Numbered from the stretch's first letter, positions 25,398 to 34,214 are shown. The stretch: 64,000 bases of DNA from Pseudochelatococcus lubricantis (GCF_042432495.1 NZ_JBHLXC010000002.1:868001-932000); one strand, 5' to 3'. The notes: generated by a model from the sequence alone, not told the origin. Made by a program: numbers and translations.

Positions 25398-26834
25398 ATG
25401 CGAAAGATTATCGAATTGACTTCCTTTCAGGAACTTGGTCTGGCCGCTCCCCTCCTGTCGGCGCTGGCTGAAGAGGGCTATGAGAAGCCCACGCCCATCC
25501 AGGCCCAGGCCATCCCCCATCTGCTGCAGGGCAGGGACCTGCTCGGCATCGCCCAGACCGGTACCGGCAAGACGGCAGCCTTCTCGCTGCCGATTCTCGA
25601 CCGCCTGTCGCGCGACAGGAAGCCGGCGCCCCGCCACGGCTGCCGCGCGCTGGTGCTGAGCCCGACGCGCGAACTCGCGAGCCAGATCGCGGAAAGCATC
25701 CGCTCCTACGGCCGGCATCTGAAGCTGCGCGTGGCCGTCGTGTTCGGCGGCGTCTCCGCCCGCCCGCAGGCGCAGGAGCTGGCGCGCGGCGTCGACATCC
25801 TCGTCGCCACCCCCGGCCGCCTCATCGACCATCTCGACGGGCGCGCCGTGAACCTCAGCCATGTTGAGGTGTTCGTGCTCGACGAGGCCGACCAGATGCT
25901 CGACATGGGCTTCATCCACGCCATCCGCCGCCTCGTGCCGCTGCTGCCGAAGGTGCGCCAGAACCTGTTCTTCTCGGCCACGATGCCGAAGGAGATCGGC
26001 GCGCTCGCGGCGGACCTGCTGCGTGACCCGGTCCAGGTGTCGGTGACGCCCGTCGCCACCACTGCCGAGCGTATCGCGCAGAAGGTGCTGTTCATCGAGA
26101 CGGCGCGCAAGCGCAACCTGCTGGTCGATATCCTGCGGGACGACGACATGGGCCGCACGCTGGTGTTCAGCCGCACCAAGCACGGGGCGGACCGCATCGT
26201 GCGCCATCTGGAGGAAGCGAGCATTCCCGCCTCCGCCATCCACGGCAACAAGAGCCAGAGCCAGCGTGAGCGCGCGCTCGCCGACTTCCGCTCCGGCAAG
26301 CGCAAAATTCTGGTGGCGACCGATATCGCCGCACGCGGCATCGATGTCGAGGGCGTCACGCATGTGGTGAACTTCGACCTGCCGAACGTGCCGGAATCCT
26401 ACGTGCATCGCATCGGCCGCACGGCGCGTGCGGGGGCGGAGGGCTCTGCCATCTCGTTCTGCGACGCCGAGGAGCGCGCATACCTGCGCGACATCGAACG
26501 GCTGACGCGCCAGAGCATCCCGAGCGAGGATCGCCGCCTGCCCGGCGCCGCCGAGGCGGAGGAGAGCGCCCGTCCCGCGCCGAAGCCTGGCCGTGCCGGC
26601 AGGCCCGGCGGTAATGGCGGGCGCCCCGCCGCACCCGGCCGGGGGCAGGCACGCCCCGGCAAGCCCGGTGAAGGCCAGCGCGCGAAGCCGCGCACGGAAG
26701 CCGGTGGCGAGCGCCACGATCGCCCGCACGCGGGCGAGCAGCGCGCCCGCGGCGGCCACAACGCCCGGCGCGACAACCGTGGCGGCGAGCGCATCGGCGA
26801 CATGTCGTTCATGAAGCCCGCGCGCGGTCGCTGA
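25398..26834 (+). CDS. DEAD-box RNA helicase, RhlE-like
   Basis: A 478-residue ATP-dependent RNA helicase that remodels RNA in ribosome assembly, decay or cold adaptation. Motifs in order: FQELGLAAPLLSAL and PTPIQAQAIP (Q motif), AQTGTGKT (I), PTRELASQI (Ia), DEADQMLDMGF (II), FSATMP (III), ARGIDVEGV (V) and HRIGRTARAG (VI). After residue 390 comes a basic, Gly/Arg/Pro-rich tail that probably binds RNA. The true start is taken as MRKIIELTSFQEL; the frame remains open upstream to 25203, but that part is not family-like. A GC hairpin at 26843-26865 follows the stop. Confidence 0.92.
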   Translation: MRKIIELTSFQELGLAAPLLSALAEEGYEKPTPIQAQAIPHLLQGRDLLGIAQTGTGKTAAFSLPILDRLSRDRKPAPRHGCRALVLSPTRELASQIAESIRSYGRHLKLRVAVVFGGVSARPQAQELARGVDILVATPGRLIDHLDGRAVNLSHVEVFVLDEADQMLDMGFIHAIRRLVPLLPKVRQNLFFSATMPKEIGALAADLLRDPVQVSVTPVATTAERIAQKVLFIETARKRNLLVDILRDDDMGRTLVFSRTKHGADRIVRHLEEASIPASAIHGNKSQSQRERALADFRSGKRKILVATDIAARGIDVEGVTHVVNFDLPNVPESYVHRIGRTARAGAEGSAISFCDAEERAYLRDIERLTRQSIPSEDRRLPGAAEAEESARPAPKPGRAGRPGGNGGRPAAPGRGQARPGKPGEGQRAKPRTEAGGERHDRPHAGEQRARGGHNARRDNRGGERIGDMSFMKPARGR

Positions 26835-26842
26835 ATGCCGCA

Positions 26843-26865
26843 GGAGCGCCCGCCGGGCGCTCCTT
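26843..26865 (+). terminator. Terminator of the helicase gene
   Basis: A 9-bp GC stem (GGAGCGCCC / GGGCGCTCC) with a 3-base loop and a short TT, starting 8 bases after the helicase stop. It abuts the palindromic repeat that begins at 26864. Confidence 0.6.
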
Positions 26866-26924
26866 CAGAGCGCTTTCCGACCGGATGAAATCGTCTGATC
26901 GATCAGAACATCGGGCGCTCTGAA
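26864..26924 (+). repeat. Palindromic element, copy upstream of the GT-C-like gene
   Basis: It has 10-bp terminal inverted repeats (TTCAGAGCGC at 26864 and GCGCTCTGAA at 26915) around the core GATGAAATCGTCTGATCGAT shared almost exactly with 3761-3777. The same element lies in inverse orientation at 28472-28517, on the other side of the membrane protein gene. Confidence 0.8.
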
Positions 26925-26976
26925 TCAAGGCTTGCGTGGCGCCGGCGTCGCGCCGCAACCGCAACGGAAGAACTGC

Positions 26977-28437
26977 ATGGACAGCACCGCGCCCATCCGT
27001 ATGAGTGCGTCGCGGCGGCCGGGCCCGCCCATGCTTGCGCTGGCGACCATGGTCGCGGCGGTCACGCTCATGGCCATGCTGCCGTATCTCGCCGGCTATC
27101 GTCTGTCTGGCGATGACATCTGGTTTCTGCAACTCGCCATCGAAGGTAGCGAGGCGGTGGCGGACAATGCCATGCACGCGGCCATCGAGCAGGGGCGCGT
27201 CGGCCAGTTGCTGATGCTGCCGCTCAACGTGCTCGGCGCCTATCTGTCGGGCGATCCCGTCTGGCGGGCGGTTTTCGTGGCGCTCTATGTCGCGCAGCTG
27301 CTGCTTTTCGCGGTCTTCGTCAGCACGGTCCTGCAAACGGACCTACGTGTCTTCCTGTTCGTGCTGCTGGTGGCGCTGCATCCGCTGGCCTTCGCCTTCA
27401 TGCCGCCGAACGCCTATCCGCTGCAGAACACCGTTCCCCTCATCGCCATCCTTGGTGCGCGCATCGCGATCGTCCGCTTGCGGCAGCGGCATGCATTGCG
27501 CGCGGTAGCGGAACTGCCCGCGCAGGCCGTCTTCGCACTCGGCATGCTGGTCAGTGAATTCGCGGTGGCGTTCGGCACGGCGCTGCTGCTGGCGGAATAC
27601 GCGGCCCGCGCCGGCGTGGCCCGGCAGGAGGGGCGGGGCTGGCGGCAGGCGCTCCAGCTCGCCTTGGCACGCCGCTTCGTGCATGCGGACGGTCTCGCCG
27701 TGCTCGCGGCCGTCGGGCCCTATCTTCTGTTCCGCTGGTGGAATCCGGGCGTTTACGACGGCAACTCGGCGGGCGGCATCGCGCATCCGCTCAAGGTCGC
27801 GGGCACCATCCTCGGCCATGTCCGCGACGGCACGGCCTTTCCGCGTCTGGGTGGCGGCCTGTCGTCGGCGGAGGCGTGGGAACTCCTGGTCGCGGCCGCG
27901 ACCGGCGTCGCCGTGGCCGCCGCGCTTTTCACTGCCGCAGGCGGGCTGCTGCGCCTCGCCGCGCCCGCTGCCACCGGCCTCGCCACGCTGCTGCTCGCGG
28001 CGTGGGTCACTCTGCCGGTCGCCATCAGCACGAAGTATCAGGCCGCCTGCATGGACAGGGGATCGTGCGCCTACCTCGACAGCCGCATCTCCTATCTGGC
28101 GGTGACGGTCGCTGTTGCCTGCGCTGTGGCCTTTGCCTGCCGGCATCCGCTGGGCCGCGCGACCGCGCGTCAGGCGCTGGCGATCTGCTGCGTTCTGCTC
28201 GGCGTCATGGCGGCGCTGACCTCCATCTACAATGCCGGCAAGGCACGGGACATGCGGCGCATCCATCAGGTGTGGGAGCGCGCCGACCGGCTCGCCTGCA
28301 CCTCGGCCCCGCCGCAGGACGCAGCGGCGATCCGGGCGGCTGTCGATCCCGACGGCCTGATCGCCATCACGCCGCCAGGCAGCATCGCCGACTTCTGGAA
28401 AGCTTATTTCGGCTGGAAGGCTCTCCGCTGCCCGTGA
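26977..28437 (+). CDS. Polytopic membrane protein, possible GT-C-type glycosyltransferase
   Basis: A 486-residue protein with about ten hydrophobic segments. After the first helix (LALATMVAAVTLMAMLPYLAG) comes RLSGDDIWFLQLA. An acidic pair in the first periplasmic loop is characteristic of GT-C glycosyltransferases, which use lipid-linked sugars. The C-terminus is a periplasmic-type tail of about 65 residues ending FWKAYFGWKALRCP. I cannot assign a family. The start at 26977 follows GGAAG; a TTG at 26932 is less likely. The gene stands alone between two inverted copies of a palindromic element, an arrangement that hints at acquisition or movement as a unit. Confidence 0.6.
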   Translation: MDSTAPIRMSASRRPGPPMLALATMVAAVTLMAMLPYLAGYRLSGDDIWFLQLAIEGSEAVADNAMHAAIEQGRVGQLLMLPLNVLGAYLSGDPVWRAVFVALYVAQLLLFAVFVSTVLQTDLRVFLFVLLVALHPLAFAFMPPNAYPLQNTVPLIAILGARIAIVRLRQRHALRAVAELPAQAVFALGMLVSEFAVAFGTALLLAEYAARAGVARQEGRGWRQALQLALARRFVHADGLAVLAAVGPYLLFRWWNPGVYDGNSAGGIAHPLKVAGTILGHVRDGTAFPRLGGGLSSAEAWELLVAAATGVAVAAALFTAAGGLLRLAAPAATGLATLLLAAWVTLPVAISTKYQAACMDRGSCAYLDSRISYLAVTVAVACAVAFACRHPLGRATARQALAICCVLLGVMAALTSIYNAGKARDMRRIHQVWERADRLACTSAPPQDAAAIRAAVDPDGLIAITPPGSIADFWKAYFGWKALRCP

Positions 28438-28471
28438 CGGGTATTCGCACACCTACTCGTTATTTTCGGGC

Positions 28472-28517
28472 GGTTTCCTATCGATCGGATGATTCCATCG
28501 GATCGGAGCGGAGCGCC
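28472..28517 (-). repeat. Palindromic element, inverted copy downstream of the GT-C-like gene
   Basis: Read on the minus strand it gives GGGCGCTCC...GATCCGATGGAATCATC...CGATCGATAGGAA, matching the elements at 3743 and 26864 with a few changes. It lies between the stop of the membrane protein gene and the stop of the converging sulfate-binding protein gene. Confidence 0.7.
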
Positions 28518-28558
28518 CCTTGGCGTGACCGCCGGGTCAGGCCCGGCGGCCAGCGATG

Positions 28559-29572
28559 TCAGTTGCGCGCGAACAGCTTGTCGAGGGTTGCGCCGCTGGC
28601 GAAATGCTCTTCGGCGACCTTCTTCCAGCCGCCGAAGACGTCCTCCACCTTGAGCAGGCGAACCGGCGGGAAGGCATCCTTGTAACGCTCGGCTACCGTC
28701 GGGTTGTGAACGCGGTAGAAGTTCTTGGCCAGCAGCTCCTGCCCCTTCTCGCTGTAGAGGAATTCGAGATAGGCCGTCGCCTCCCGTGTCGTGCCCTTGG
28801 CCTCCGCGACCTTGTCGACCACGCTCACCGGAAACTCGGCAAGGATGCTCGTCGGCGGCACCACGACCTCGAAGCCCTTGTCGCCGTATTCGCGGCGCAC
28901 GCCGTTAACCTCCGACTCGAAGGTGATGAGGACATCACCCAGCCCACGCTCGACGAAGGACGTGGTCGCGCCGCGTCCGCCCGTGTCGAAAACCGGGACG
29001 TTGGCGAAGATGCGCTTGATGTCGGCTTCTACCTTCGCGGCGTCGCCCTTGTGGGTTTCGAGCAGCGAGGCATAGGCCGCGAGGTACGTGTAGCGCGCGT
29101 TGCCGGAAGTCTTGGGGTTGGGGAAGATCGGCTGCACGCCTTCGCGCGCGAGGTCCGACCAGTCCTTGACGCCCTTGGGGTTGCCGGTGCGCACGAGGAA
29201 CGCGGGGAAGGAGTAATAGGGCGAGGCATTGTTGGGCAGGCGCTTCTGCCAGTCCGCGCTCACCAGCCCGCCGCGGTCGTGCAGCACCTGCACGTCGGTG
29301 ACCTGGTTGAAGGTGACGACATCCGCCTTCAGGCCCTCCAGAATGGCGCGCGCCTGCGCGGAAGAGCCCGCGTGCGACTGCTTGATGGAGATCGTCTCTC
29401 CAGTCTTCGCCTTCCATTCCTCGATGAAGACGGGATTGATCTCGGCGAACAGTTCCCGCGCGATGTCATAGGACGCATTGAGCAGCTCGACCGGCTGCTT
29501 CGCCTCCTGCGCTCCCGCCTGCCCCGACAGCACCAGCAGCGCTGCAACGGTTGCCCCTCCTAACCACCTCAT
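28559..29572 (-). CDS. Sulfate/thiosulfate-binding periplasmic protein
   Basis: A 337-residue binding protein of the Sbp/CysP family, with signal peptide MRWLGGATVAALLVLSGQAGA. Family features include LLNASYDIARELFAEINPVF, the binding-site segment QSHAGSSAQARAILEGLKADVVTFNQ, NPKTSGNARYTYLAAYA and the C-terminal LYSEKGQELLAKNFYR. It captures sulfate or thiosulfate for an ABC importer, but no cysT, cysW or cysA lies in the window, so it must serve a transporter encoded elsewhere. Confidence 0.92.
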   Translation of the reverse strand: MRWLGGATVAALLVLSGQAGAQEAKQPVELLNASYDIARELFAEINPVFIEEWKAKTGETISIKQSHAGSSAQARAILEGLKADVVTFNQVTDVQVLHDRGGLVSADWQKRLPNNASPYYSFPAFLVRTGNPKGVKDWSDLAREGVQPIFPNPKTSGNARYTYLAAYASLLETHKGDAAKVEADIKRIFANVPVFDTGGRGATTSFVERGLGDVLITFESEVNGVRREYGDKGFEVVVPPTSILAEFPVSVVDKVAEAKGTTREATAYLEFLYSEKGQELLAKNFYRVHNPTVAERYKDAFPPVRLLKVEDVFGGWKKVAEEHFASGATLDKLFARN

Positions 29573-29674
29573 ACGATTGCCCCTTCCGAAAAGCCGCGAG
29601 CGGCGCCATTGATGTCGCCGCTTAATTCACGACAGATTGTCGGAAAGGTCAACTTTAATCGCCATTGTGGCGGT

Positions 29675-29706
29675 GAATAAAAATTATCACATAATTTTCA
29701 TGTGAT
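29675..29706 (-). terminator. Intrinsic terminator of dcd
   Basis: Read on the minus strand, ATCACAT-GAAAATT-ATGTGAT forms a 7-bp hairpin followed by AATTTTTATT. It lies 5 bases after the dcd stop, in an AT-rich gap that also holds the upstream region of the sulfate-binding protein gene. Confidence 0.65.
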
Positions 29707-29711
29707 TTATC

Positions 29712-30821
29712 TCATCCGGGCGCCATGAAGTGCTTCGACAGCTTGAGGCCCTGCGCCTGATAGTTGGAGCCGGCTTCGGCGCCGTAGAGCGTTTCCGGCC
29801 GCTGCGCCATGCGCTCGAAGATCAGCCGGCCGACGATCTGCCCGTCCTCGATCAGGAAGGGCACGTCGTGCGAGCGCACTTCCAGCACGGCGCGGGCGCC
29901 GGCGCCGCCAGCGCCCGCATGGCCGAAGCCGGGGTCGAAGAAGCCCGCGTAATGGACCCGGAACTCGCCTACCAGCGGATCGAAGGGCACCATCTCGGCG
30001 GCGTAGTCCGGCGGCACGTGTACCGATTCCTTCGAGGCAAGGATATAGAACTGGCCGGGATCGAGGATGAGCTGGCCACGCCCGTCGGCATCGAGCGGCT
30101 CCCAGAAGTCGCGCACCGCATAGGCGTTGACGCGGTCGACATCGACAAGGCCCGTGTAGCGCTTGGCGCGGTAGCCGATGAGCGTCTGTCCGCTGCCGGC
30201 TGTGAACCCCGCGAGGTCGACGCTGACGGCCACGCCACCCTGGATGGAGGCGCCGGCGCTCGCGACGATGGTCTCCCGCTCCTGCAGCAGCAGGAGTTCC
30301 GCGTCGCTGAGGCGGCTTTCGCCGGTGCGGAACCGGATTTGCGACAGGCGGGAGCCGGTGCGCACCAGCACCGGGAAGGTGCGCGGCGAGATTTCCGCGA
30401 ACAGCGCCCCTGCGTAACCTTCCTCCACGGCGTCGAACTCGCGCGCGCCGTCGGTGATGACGCGGGTGAACACGTCGAGCCGGCCCGTCGAGCTTTTGGG
30501 GTTGGCGGAGGCGGAAAGGCCCTCCGGCAGCGCCAGCGTCTCCGCGATTTCGGCGATGTAGACGCAGCCCGTCTCCAGTACCGCGCCGCGCGTCAGGTCG
30601 ATCTCATGCAGCGCGAGGTCGCCGAGGCGGCGGGCGACGGCGCTGCCCTGCCCCGGCAGGAAGCTTGCCCGCACGCGCCACGCCCGTGCGCCGAGCCGCA
30701 GGTCGAGGCTTGCCGGCTGCACCTGCCCCGCCACGAAGGGGAGGGGGCTGTTGATAACGCCAGCCGCCGCCAGTTCCCTGATGGATTGGGCGGACTGGAT
30801 TCCGGGGAGAAGGGCGGTCAT
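29712..30821 (-). CDS. dcd: 2'-deoxycytidine 5'-triphosphate deaminase (long two-domain form)
   Basis: A 369-residue enzyme converting dCTP to dUTP for thymidylate synthesis. It is about twice as long as the E. coli enzyme and contains two dUTPase-like folds. The first has ASLDLRLGARAWRV, ASANPKSSTGRLDVFTRVI and an EGYAGALFAEISPRTFPV block. The second has ILASKESVHVPPDYAAEMVPF, FDPGFGHAG and QIVGRLIFERM. This long form is typical of alphaproteobacteria. ATG at 30821 follows GAGG; 34 residues of open frame upstream are probably not used. It diverges from argE. Confidence 0.9.
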   Translation of the reverse strand: MTALLPGIQSAQSIRELAAAGVINSPLPFVAGQVQPASLDLRLGARAWRVRASFLPGQGSAVARRLGDLALHEIDLTRGAVLETGCVYIAEIAETLALPEGLSASANPKSSTGRLDVFTRVITDGAREFDAVEEGYAGALFAEISPRTFPVLVRTGSRLSQIRFRTGESRLSDAELLLLQERETIVASAGASIQGGVAVSVDLAGFTAGSGQTLIGYRAKRYTGLVDVDRVNAYAVRDFWEPLDADGRGQLILDPGQFYILASKESVHVPPDYAAEMVPFDPLVGEFRVHYAGFFDPGFGHAGAGGAGARAVLEVRSHDVPFLIEDGQIVGRLIFERMAQRPETLYGAEAGSNYQAQGLKLSKHFMAPG

Positions 30822-30953
30822 GATTGCCTCGGGAAGATCGGTTCGCTGCGAAGGGTCCGGTTCTTGCGAAAAATCCGGTGCGTGAAAGTGCTGTCTTTCG
30901 GAAGACTGTTGCGCTGCGTTCATTCTGCCATGAAATACAAGCGCTGGTCCTGC

Positions 30954-31007
30954 TTATGGATTCTGTCCGCACTGCCGCCTATCATGCAGAGCGGACAGAA
31001 TCCATAA
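30954..31007. repeat. Long inverted repeat between dcd and argE
   Basis: A perfect 17-bp inverted repeat (30954-30970 with 30991-31007) around a 20-base loop. The arm contains GGATTCTGTCC, similar to the arm of the hairpin at 3807-3840. It may be a degenerate member of the same repeat family, or an operator or cruciform between the divergent genes. Confidence 0.65.
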
Positions 31008-31087
31008 ACGATCTTGACCGGCACCGCCGCACTTCTTTTCGCGGGGCAACCGCGCCGCGCCCGAACACCGACGACAACGGAGCGACC

Positions 31088-32248
31088 ATGACCGGCCAAC
31101 ACCTGACCCCCGTCGACATGCTGGCCCGCCTGGTGGCGTTCAACACGGTCAGCTCCGAATCGAATCTCGACCTGATCGCCTTCGTCGAGGACTACCTGCG
31201 CGGCTGGGGCGTCGCTTCCGTGCGCATTCCGGACGCCACGGGCAGGAAGGCGGCGCTGTTTGCCACACTCGGCCCGGCGGACCGTGGCGGCGTCGTGCTC
31301 TCCGGCCACACCGACGTCGTTCCCGTCGAGGGACAGAGGTGGACGAGCGATCCGTTCGCGCTGCGCATCGAGCAGGGCCGGGCCTATGGGCGCGGGGCGG
31401 TCGACATGAAAGGGTTCTGTGCGCTGGCGCTGTCTCTGGCGCCGGAATTCCTCGCCCGCCCGCTGGCGACGCCGGTGCATCTCTTCCTCTCCTACGACGA
31501 GGAGGTCTCGTGCCTCGGCGCCGTCGACGGCATCGCGCGATTCGGCGCCGATCTGCCGCGCCCGGTGGCGGTGATCGTCGGCGAGCCGACAGACCTTGAG
31601 GTGGTGGACGGGCACAAGAGCATCTCCATGTTCACCACCACGGTTTTCGGCGCGGAGGCCCACTCCTCGAAGCCGGAGCTGGGGGCGAGCGCCGTGCACG
31701 GGGCCGTGCTGATCGGCGCGGAGATTGATCGCCTGTCGCTGGAGTACGCCGCGCGTGGCGATGCCTCGGGGCGCTTCGACCCGCCGTGCAGCACGGTCCA
31801 CATCGGCCGCATCAGCGGCGGGACGGCGCGCAACATCCTCGCCCGCGACGCGGCGATCCAGTGGGAGGTGCGAGGGCTGCCGGACCTCGACCTCGACGAG
31901 ATCCCGAGCCGGCTCTCCCGCTTCGCGGAGGCGGAGGTGCTGCCCCGTTTCGGCGCCACCTTCGCCGGCTTCCGGGTGGAGACCGTTCTCGACGGCATCG
32001 TGCCGGCGCTCGGCTCCTCGCCGGGTTCGCGGGCGGAAACGCTGGCGCTGAAGCTCGCCGGGCGCAACAGCACACGCACCGTGCCGTTCGGCACCGAGGC
32101 CGGGCATTTCCACAACGCGGGCATCCCGACCGTCGTCTGCGGGCCAGGCTCCATCGATAGGGCACACAAGGCGGACGAGTACATCACCCTCGACGAACTG
32201 GCGGCGGGCGAGGCCTTCCTGCGCCGGCTCATCGACGAACTGGCCTGA
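31088..32248 (+). CDS. argE: Acetylornithine deacetylase
   Basis: A 386-residue M20-family metallohydrolase that removes acetate from N-acetylornithine in arginine synthesis. Metal ligands and catalytic residues are visible in VVLSGHTDVVPVEGQ, YGRGAVDMKGF, LSYDEEVSCLGA, VGEPTD and GTEAGHFHNAGIP. The lid domain includes AEAHSSKPELGASA. ATG at 31088 follows GGAG; the frame is open upstream across the inverted repeat but lacks family sequence there. Other M20 activities are possible, but the motif set fits ArgE well. Confidence 0.88.
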   Translation: MTGQHLTPVDMLARLVAFNTVSSESNLDLIAFVEDYLRGWGVASVRIPDATGRKAALFATLGPADRGGVVLSGHTDVVPVEGQRWTSDPFALRIEQGRAYGRGAVDMKGFCALALSLAPEFLARPLATPVHLFLSYDEEVSCLGAVDGIARFGADLPRPVAVIVGEPTDLEVVDGHKSISMFTTTVFGAEAHSSKPELGASAVHGAVLIGAEIDRLSLEYAARGDASGRFDPPCSTVHIGRISGGTARNILARDAAIQWEVRGLPDLDLDEIPSRLSRFAEAEVLPRFGATFAGFRVETVLDGIVPALGSSPGSRAETLALKLAGRNSTRTVPFGTEAGHFHNAGIPTVVCGPGSIDRAHKADEYITLDELAAGEAFLRRLIDELA

Positions 32249-32260
32249 GCGGCGCTGCGT

Positions 32261-32584
32261 TTACCGGGGGCCGGCGAGAATGACGGCGACGCCGGCAAGG
32301 CAGATCGTTGCGCCCGCCACGTCCCACCTGTCCGGGCGCACACCTTCGATCCCCCAGAGCCATACCAGCGAAGCCGCGATGTAGACACCACCATAGGCCG
32401 CGAAGGCACGCCCGGCCGCGTCGCTGTCGACCTGCGTCAGCAGCCAGGCGAAGGCCGCGAGCGACAGCATGCCCGGCCCGAGCCACCAGACCGGCTTGCC
32501 GAGACGCAGCCACGCCCAGAAGGCGAAGCAACCGGCGATTTCGGCAAGCGCCGCGAGGGGATAGATCAGCGCTGTCTTGAACAT
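32261..32584 (-). CDS. YnfA family inner membrane protein (UPF0060)
   Basis: A 107-residue protein with four predicted helices, matching YnfA in length and sequence: LAALAEIAGCFAFWAWLRLG, WWLGPGMLSLAAFAWLLTQVD, RAFAAYGGVYIAASLVWLWGIEG and DVAGATICLAGVAVIL. It is related to small multidrug resistance proteins, and its role is uncertain. The start at 32584 is chosen because the family begins at this Met. It converges with argE, with 12 bases between stops, and diverges from bioY. Confidence 0.9.
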   Translation of the reverse strand: MFKTALIYPLAALAEIAGCFAFWAWLRLGKPVWWLGPGMLSLAAFAWLLTQVDSDAAGRAFAAYGGVYIAASLVWLWGIEGVRPDRWDVAGATICLAGVAVILAGPR

Positions 32585-32765
32585 CGGGAATCGCCGGATA
32601 GAATGGAGAGGCAAAAGGAAAATGCATCGGCGCAAGCAGGGGCTGGCGTGGTGCACGAACCTGATATAACACAATTTCAATAAATCGTTTCGCCGTCCAT
32701 AAATGGGTCCTCGGCGAGAAACATGACAAAGCTCGGCGCGGGACGCGCCAGCGGAAAGGACGCCC

Positions 32766-33362
32766 ATGTCAGGAACCGTTTCGGCTCAGCTTAGCAAGCC
32801 GTCTTTCAGCCCGCTGCGGCTGCAGGAACGCACCCTCGTGCTGCAGATCGCCGCCGTCGTGCTCGGCACGGCATTTCTGGCGGCCTCTTCCTACATCACG
32901 GTGCCGATGTATCCCGTGCCGGTGACGATGCAGACCTTCGCCGTCACCCTGATCGGCGCGCTCTATGGCTGGCGTCTCGGCGCGGTGACGGTCGCGGCCT
33001 GGCTGTTCGAGGCGGCGGTGGGCTTTCCCGTGCTCGCGGAAGGCAAGGTCGGCCTCGCGGCCTTCGTCGGTCCGACGGCCGGTTATCTCGCCGCCTTCCC
33101 GGTTGCCGCCGCGCTGACCGGCTGGCTCGCCGAACGCGGCTGGAACGGCCGGCGCCCCTGGCTTGCCTTCGCTGCGGCGCTCGCCGCCAACGCGCTGTGC
33201 CTCGCGATCGGCGCGACATGGCTCGCCACGCTGATCGGCGCGGAGAAGGCAATCGCGGCTGGCGTGCTGCCGTTCATCGTCGGCGGCGTGCTCAAGGCCG
33301 GCCTGTCGGCCACGACGCTCGCGGGCCTCAACCGCGTGCAGGCCGGAAATCGCCGGGTGTGA
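32766..33362 (+). CDS. bioY: Biotin transporter BioY
   Basis: A 198-residue S component that binds biotin in the inner membrane and works alone or with an energy-coupling factor module. Family pattern: LGTAFLAASSYITVPMYPVPVTMQTFAVTLIGALYG, VGFPVLAEGKVGLAAFVGPTAGYLAAFPVAA and a C-terminal VLPFIVGGVLKAGLSA. Six hydrophobic segments are visible. No bioM or bioN lies nearby. The stop overlaps the GTG start of the DUF1284 gene. Confidence 0.93.
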   Translation: MSGTVSAQLSKPSFSPLRLQERTLVLQIAAVVLGTAFLAASSYITVPMYPVPVTMQTFAVTLIGALYGWRLGAVTVAAWLFEAAVGFPVLAEGKVGLAAFVGPTAGYLAAFPVAAALTGWLAERGWNGRRPWLAFAAALAANALCLAIGATWLATLIGAEKAIAAGVLPFIVGGVLKAGLSATTLAGLNRVQAGNRRV

Positions 33363-33847
33363 CCGTCCGGCTGCGCGGGCATCATCTGTTGTGCATGCTT
33401 ACCTATGTCGGCAGGGGATATACGCCCGCGTTCACCGCTAACTTCAACGCCATCGCGGCCCGTCTGTCCGAGGGGGAGGACATCCTCCTCGTCGACGGGC
33501 CGGACGATATCTGCGCGCCCTTGCTTGCCGAGGACGATACGCATTGCTTCGGTGAAAGCGCCTCGCGGCGTGACAGGACGGCGCTGGCCACCGCTGGCCG
33601 TCAGCTGGAGCTGCAATTGCGGATCGGCGCGCGACTGTGCCTGACGCCCGCCACCCTCACCAACCTGCGGGAGGCATTCTCCCGGGCAGTTCCTGCCGAC
33701 ATGGCGAGAGCCGGGCTGCGCCGCGCCTGTGCCGGCTGCGACTGGGCCGCTCTGTGCACCGGCATCGCGGAGCGCGGCTATGACGGCGCGTTGGTGCGCA
33801 TGACCGGCCGGGTCAGGCTTCCGCGGAATCGGCCTGCGCGGGCGTGA
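33359..33847 (+). CDS. DUF1284 family cysteine-rich protein
   Basis: A 162-residue protein starting at GTG overlapping the bioY stop (GTGA), which indicates translational coupling. The N-terminal RLRGHHLLCMLTYVGRGYTPAF is the DUF1284 hallmark. Conserved cysteines appear in HHLLC, DDICAP, THCFG and CAGCDWAALC, a set that could bind metal or an Fe-S cluster. Function is unknown; pairing with bioY suggests a link to biotin or sulfur chemistry, but that is inference. Its 3' end overlaps the converging msrB gene by 35 bases. Confidence 0.8.
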   Translation: MTVRLRGHHLLCMLTYVGRGYTPAFTANFNAIAARLSEGEDILLVDGPDDICAPLLAEDDTHCFGESASRRDRTALATAGRQLELQLRIGARLCLTPATLTNLREAFSRAVPADMARAGLRRACAGCDWAALCTGIAERGYDGALVRMTGRVRLPRNRPARA

Positions 33848-34214
33848 AGGTCAGCGCGAGGCCGTTGATGCAGTAACGCAGGCCCGTGGGCTGGGGCCCA
33901 TCCGGAAACACATGGCCGAGGTGGCCCTGGCACTGGCTGCAATGCACCTCGATGCGGCGCATGCCGTAGGAATCGTCCTCGCTCGTGCCGATGGCGCCCG
34001 GAATCGGCGTCCAGAAGCTCGGCCAGCCTGAGCCGCTTTCATACTTCGTCGTTGATTCGAACAGCGCCTGCCCGCAATCGGCACAGTGAAACGTGCCTGT
34101 GCGCTTCTCATCGTTCAGCGGGCTCGTGAACGGCCGTTCCGTGCCGTGCTCACGCAGGACGGCAAATTGCTCCGGCGACAGAACGCCGCAAAATCCCTGA
34201 ATCGGTTGCGCCAT
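33813..34214 (-). CDS. msrB: Peptide-methionine (R)-S-oxide reductase
   Basis: A 133-residue repair enzyme reducing methionine-R-sulfoxide. It has two CxxC zinc motifs (CADCGQ and CSQCQG), the substrate-binding YESGSGWPSFW, HLGHVFPDGP, and the catalytic cysteine in RYCING. The final Ser of the common RYCINS motif is replaced by Gly. It is cytoplasmic, with no signal peptide. It converges with the DUF1284 gene (35-base overlap of 3' ends). Confidence 0.93.
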   Translation of the reverse strand: MAQPIQGFCGVLSPEQFAVLREHGTERPFTSPLNDEKRTGTFHCADCGQALFESTTKYESGSGWPSFWTPIPGAIGTSEDDSYGMRRIEVHCSQCQGHLGHVFPDGPQPTGLRYCINGLALTFTPAQADSAEA

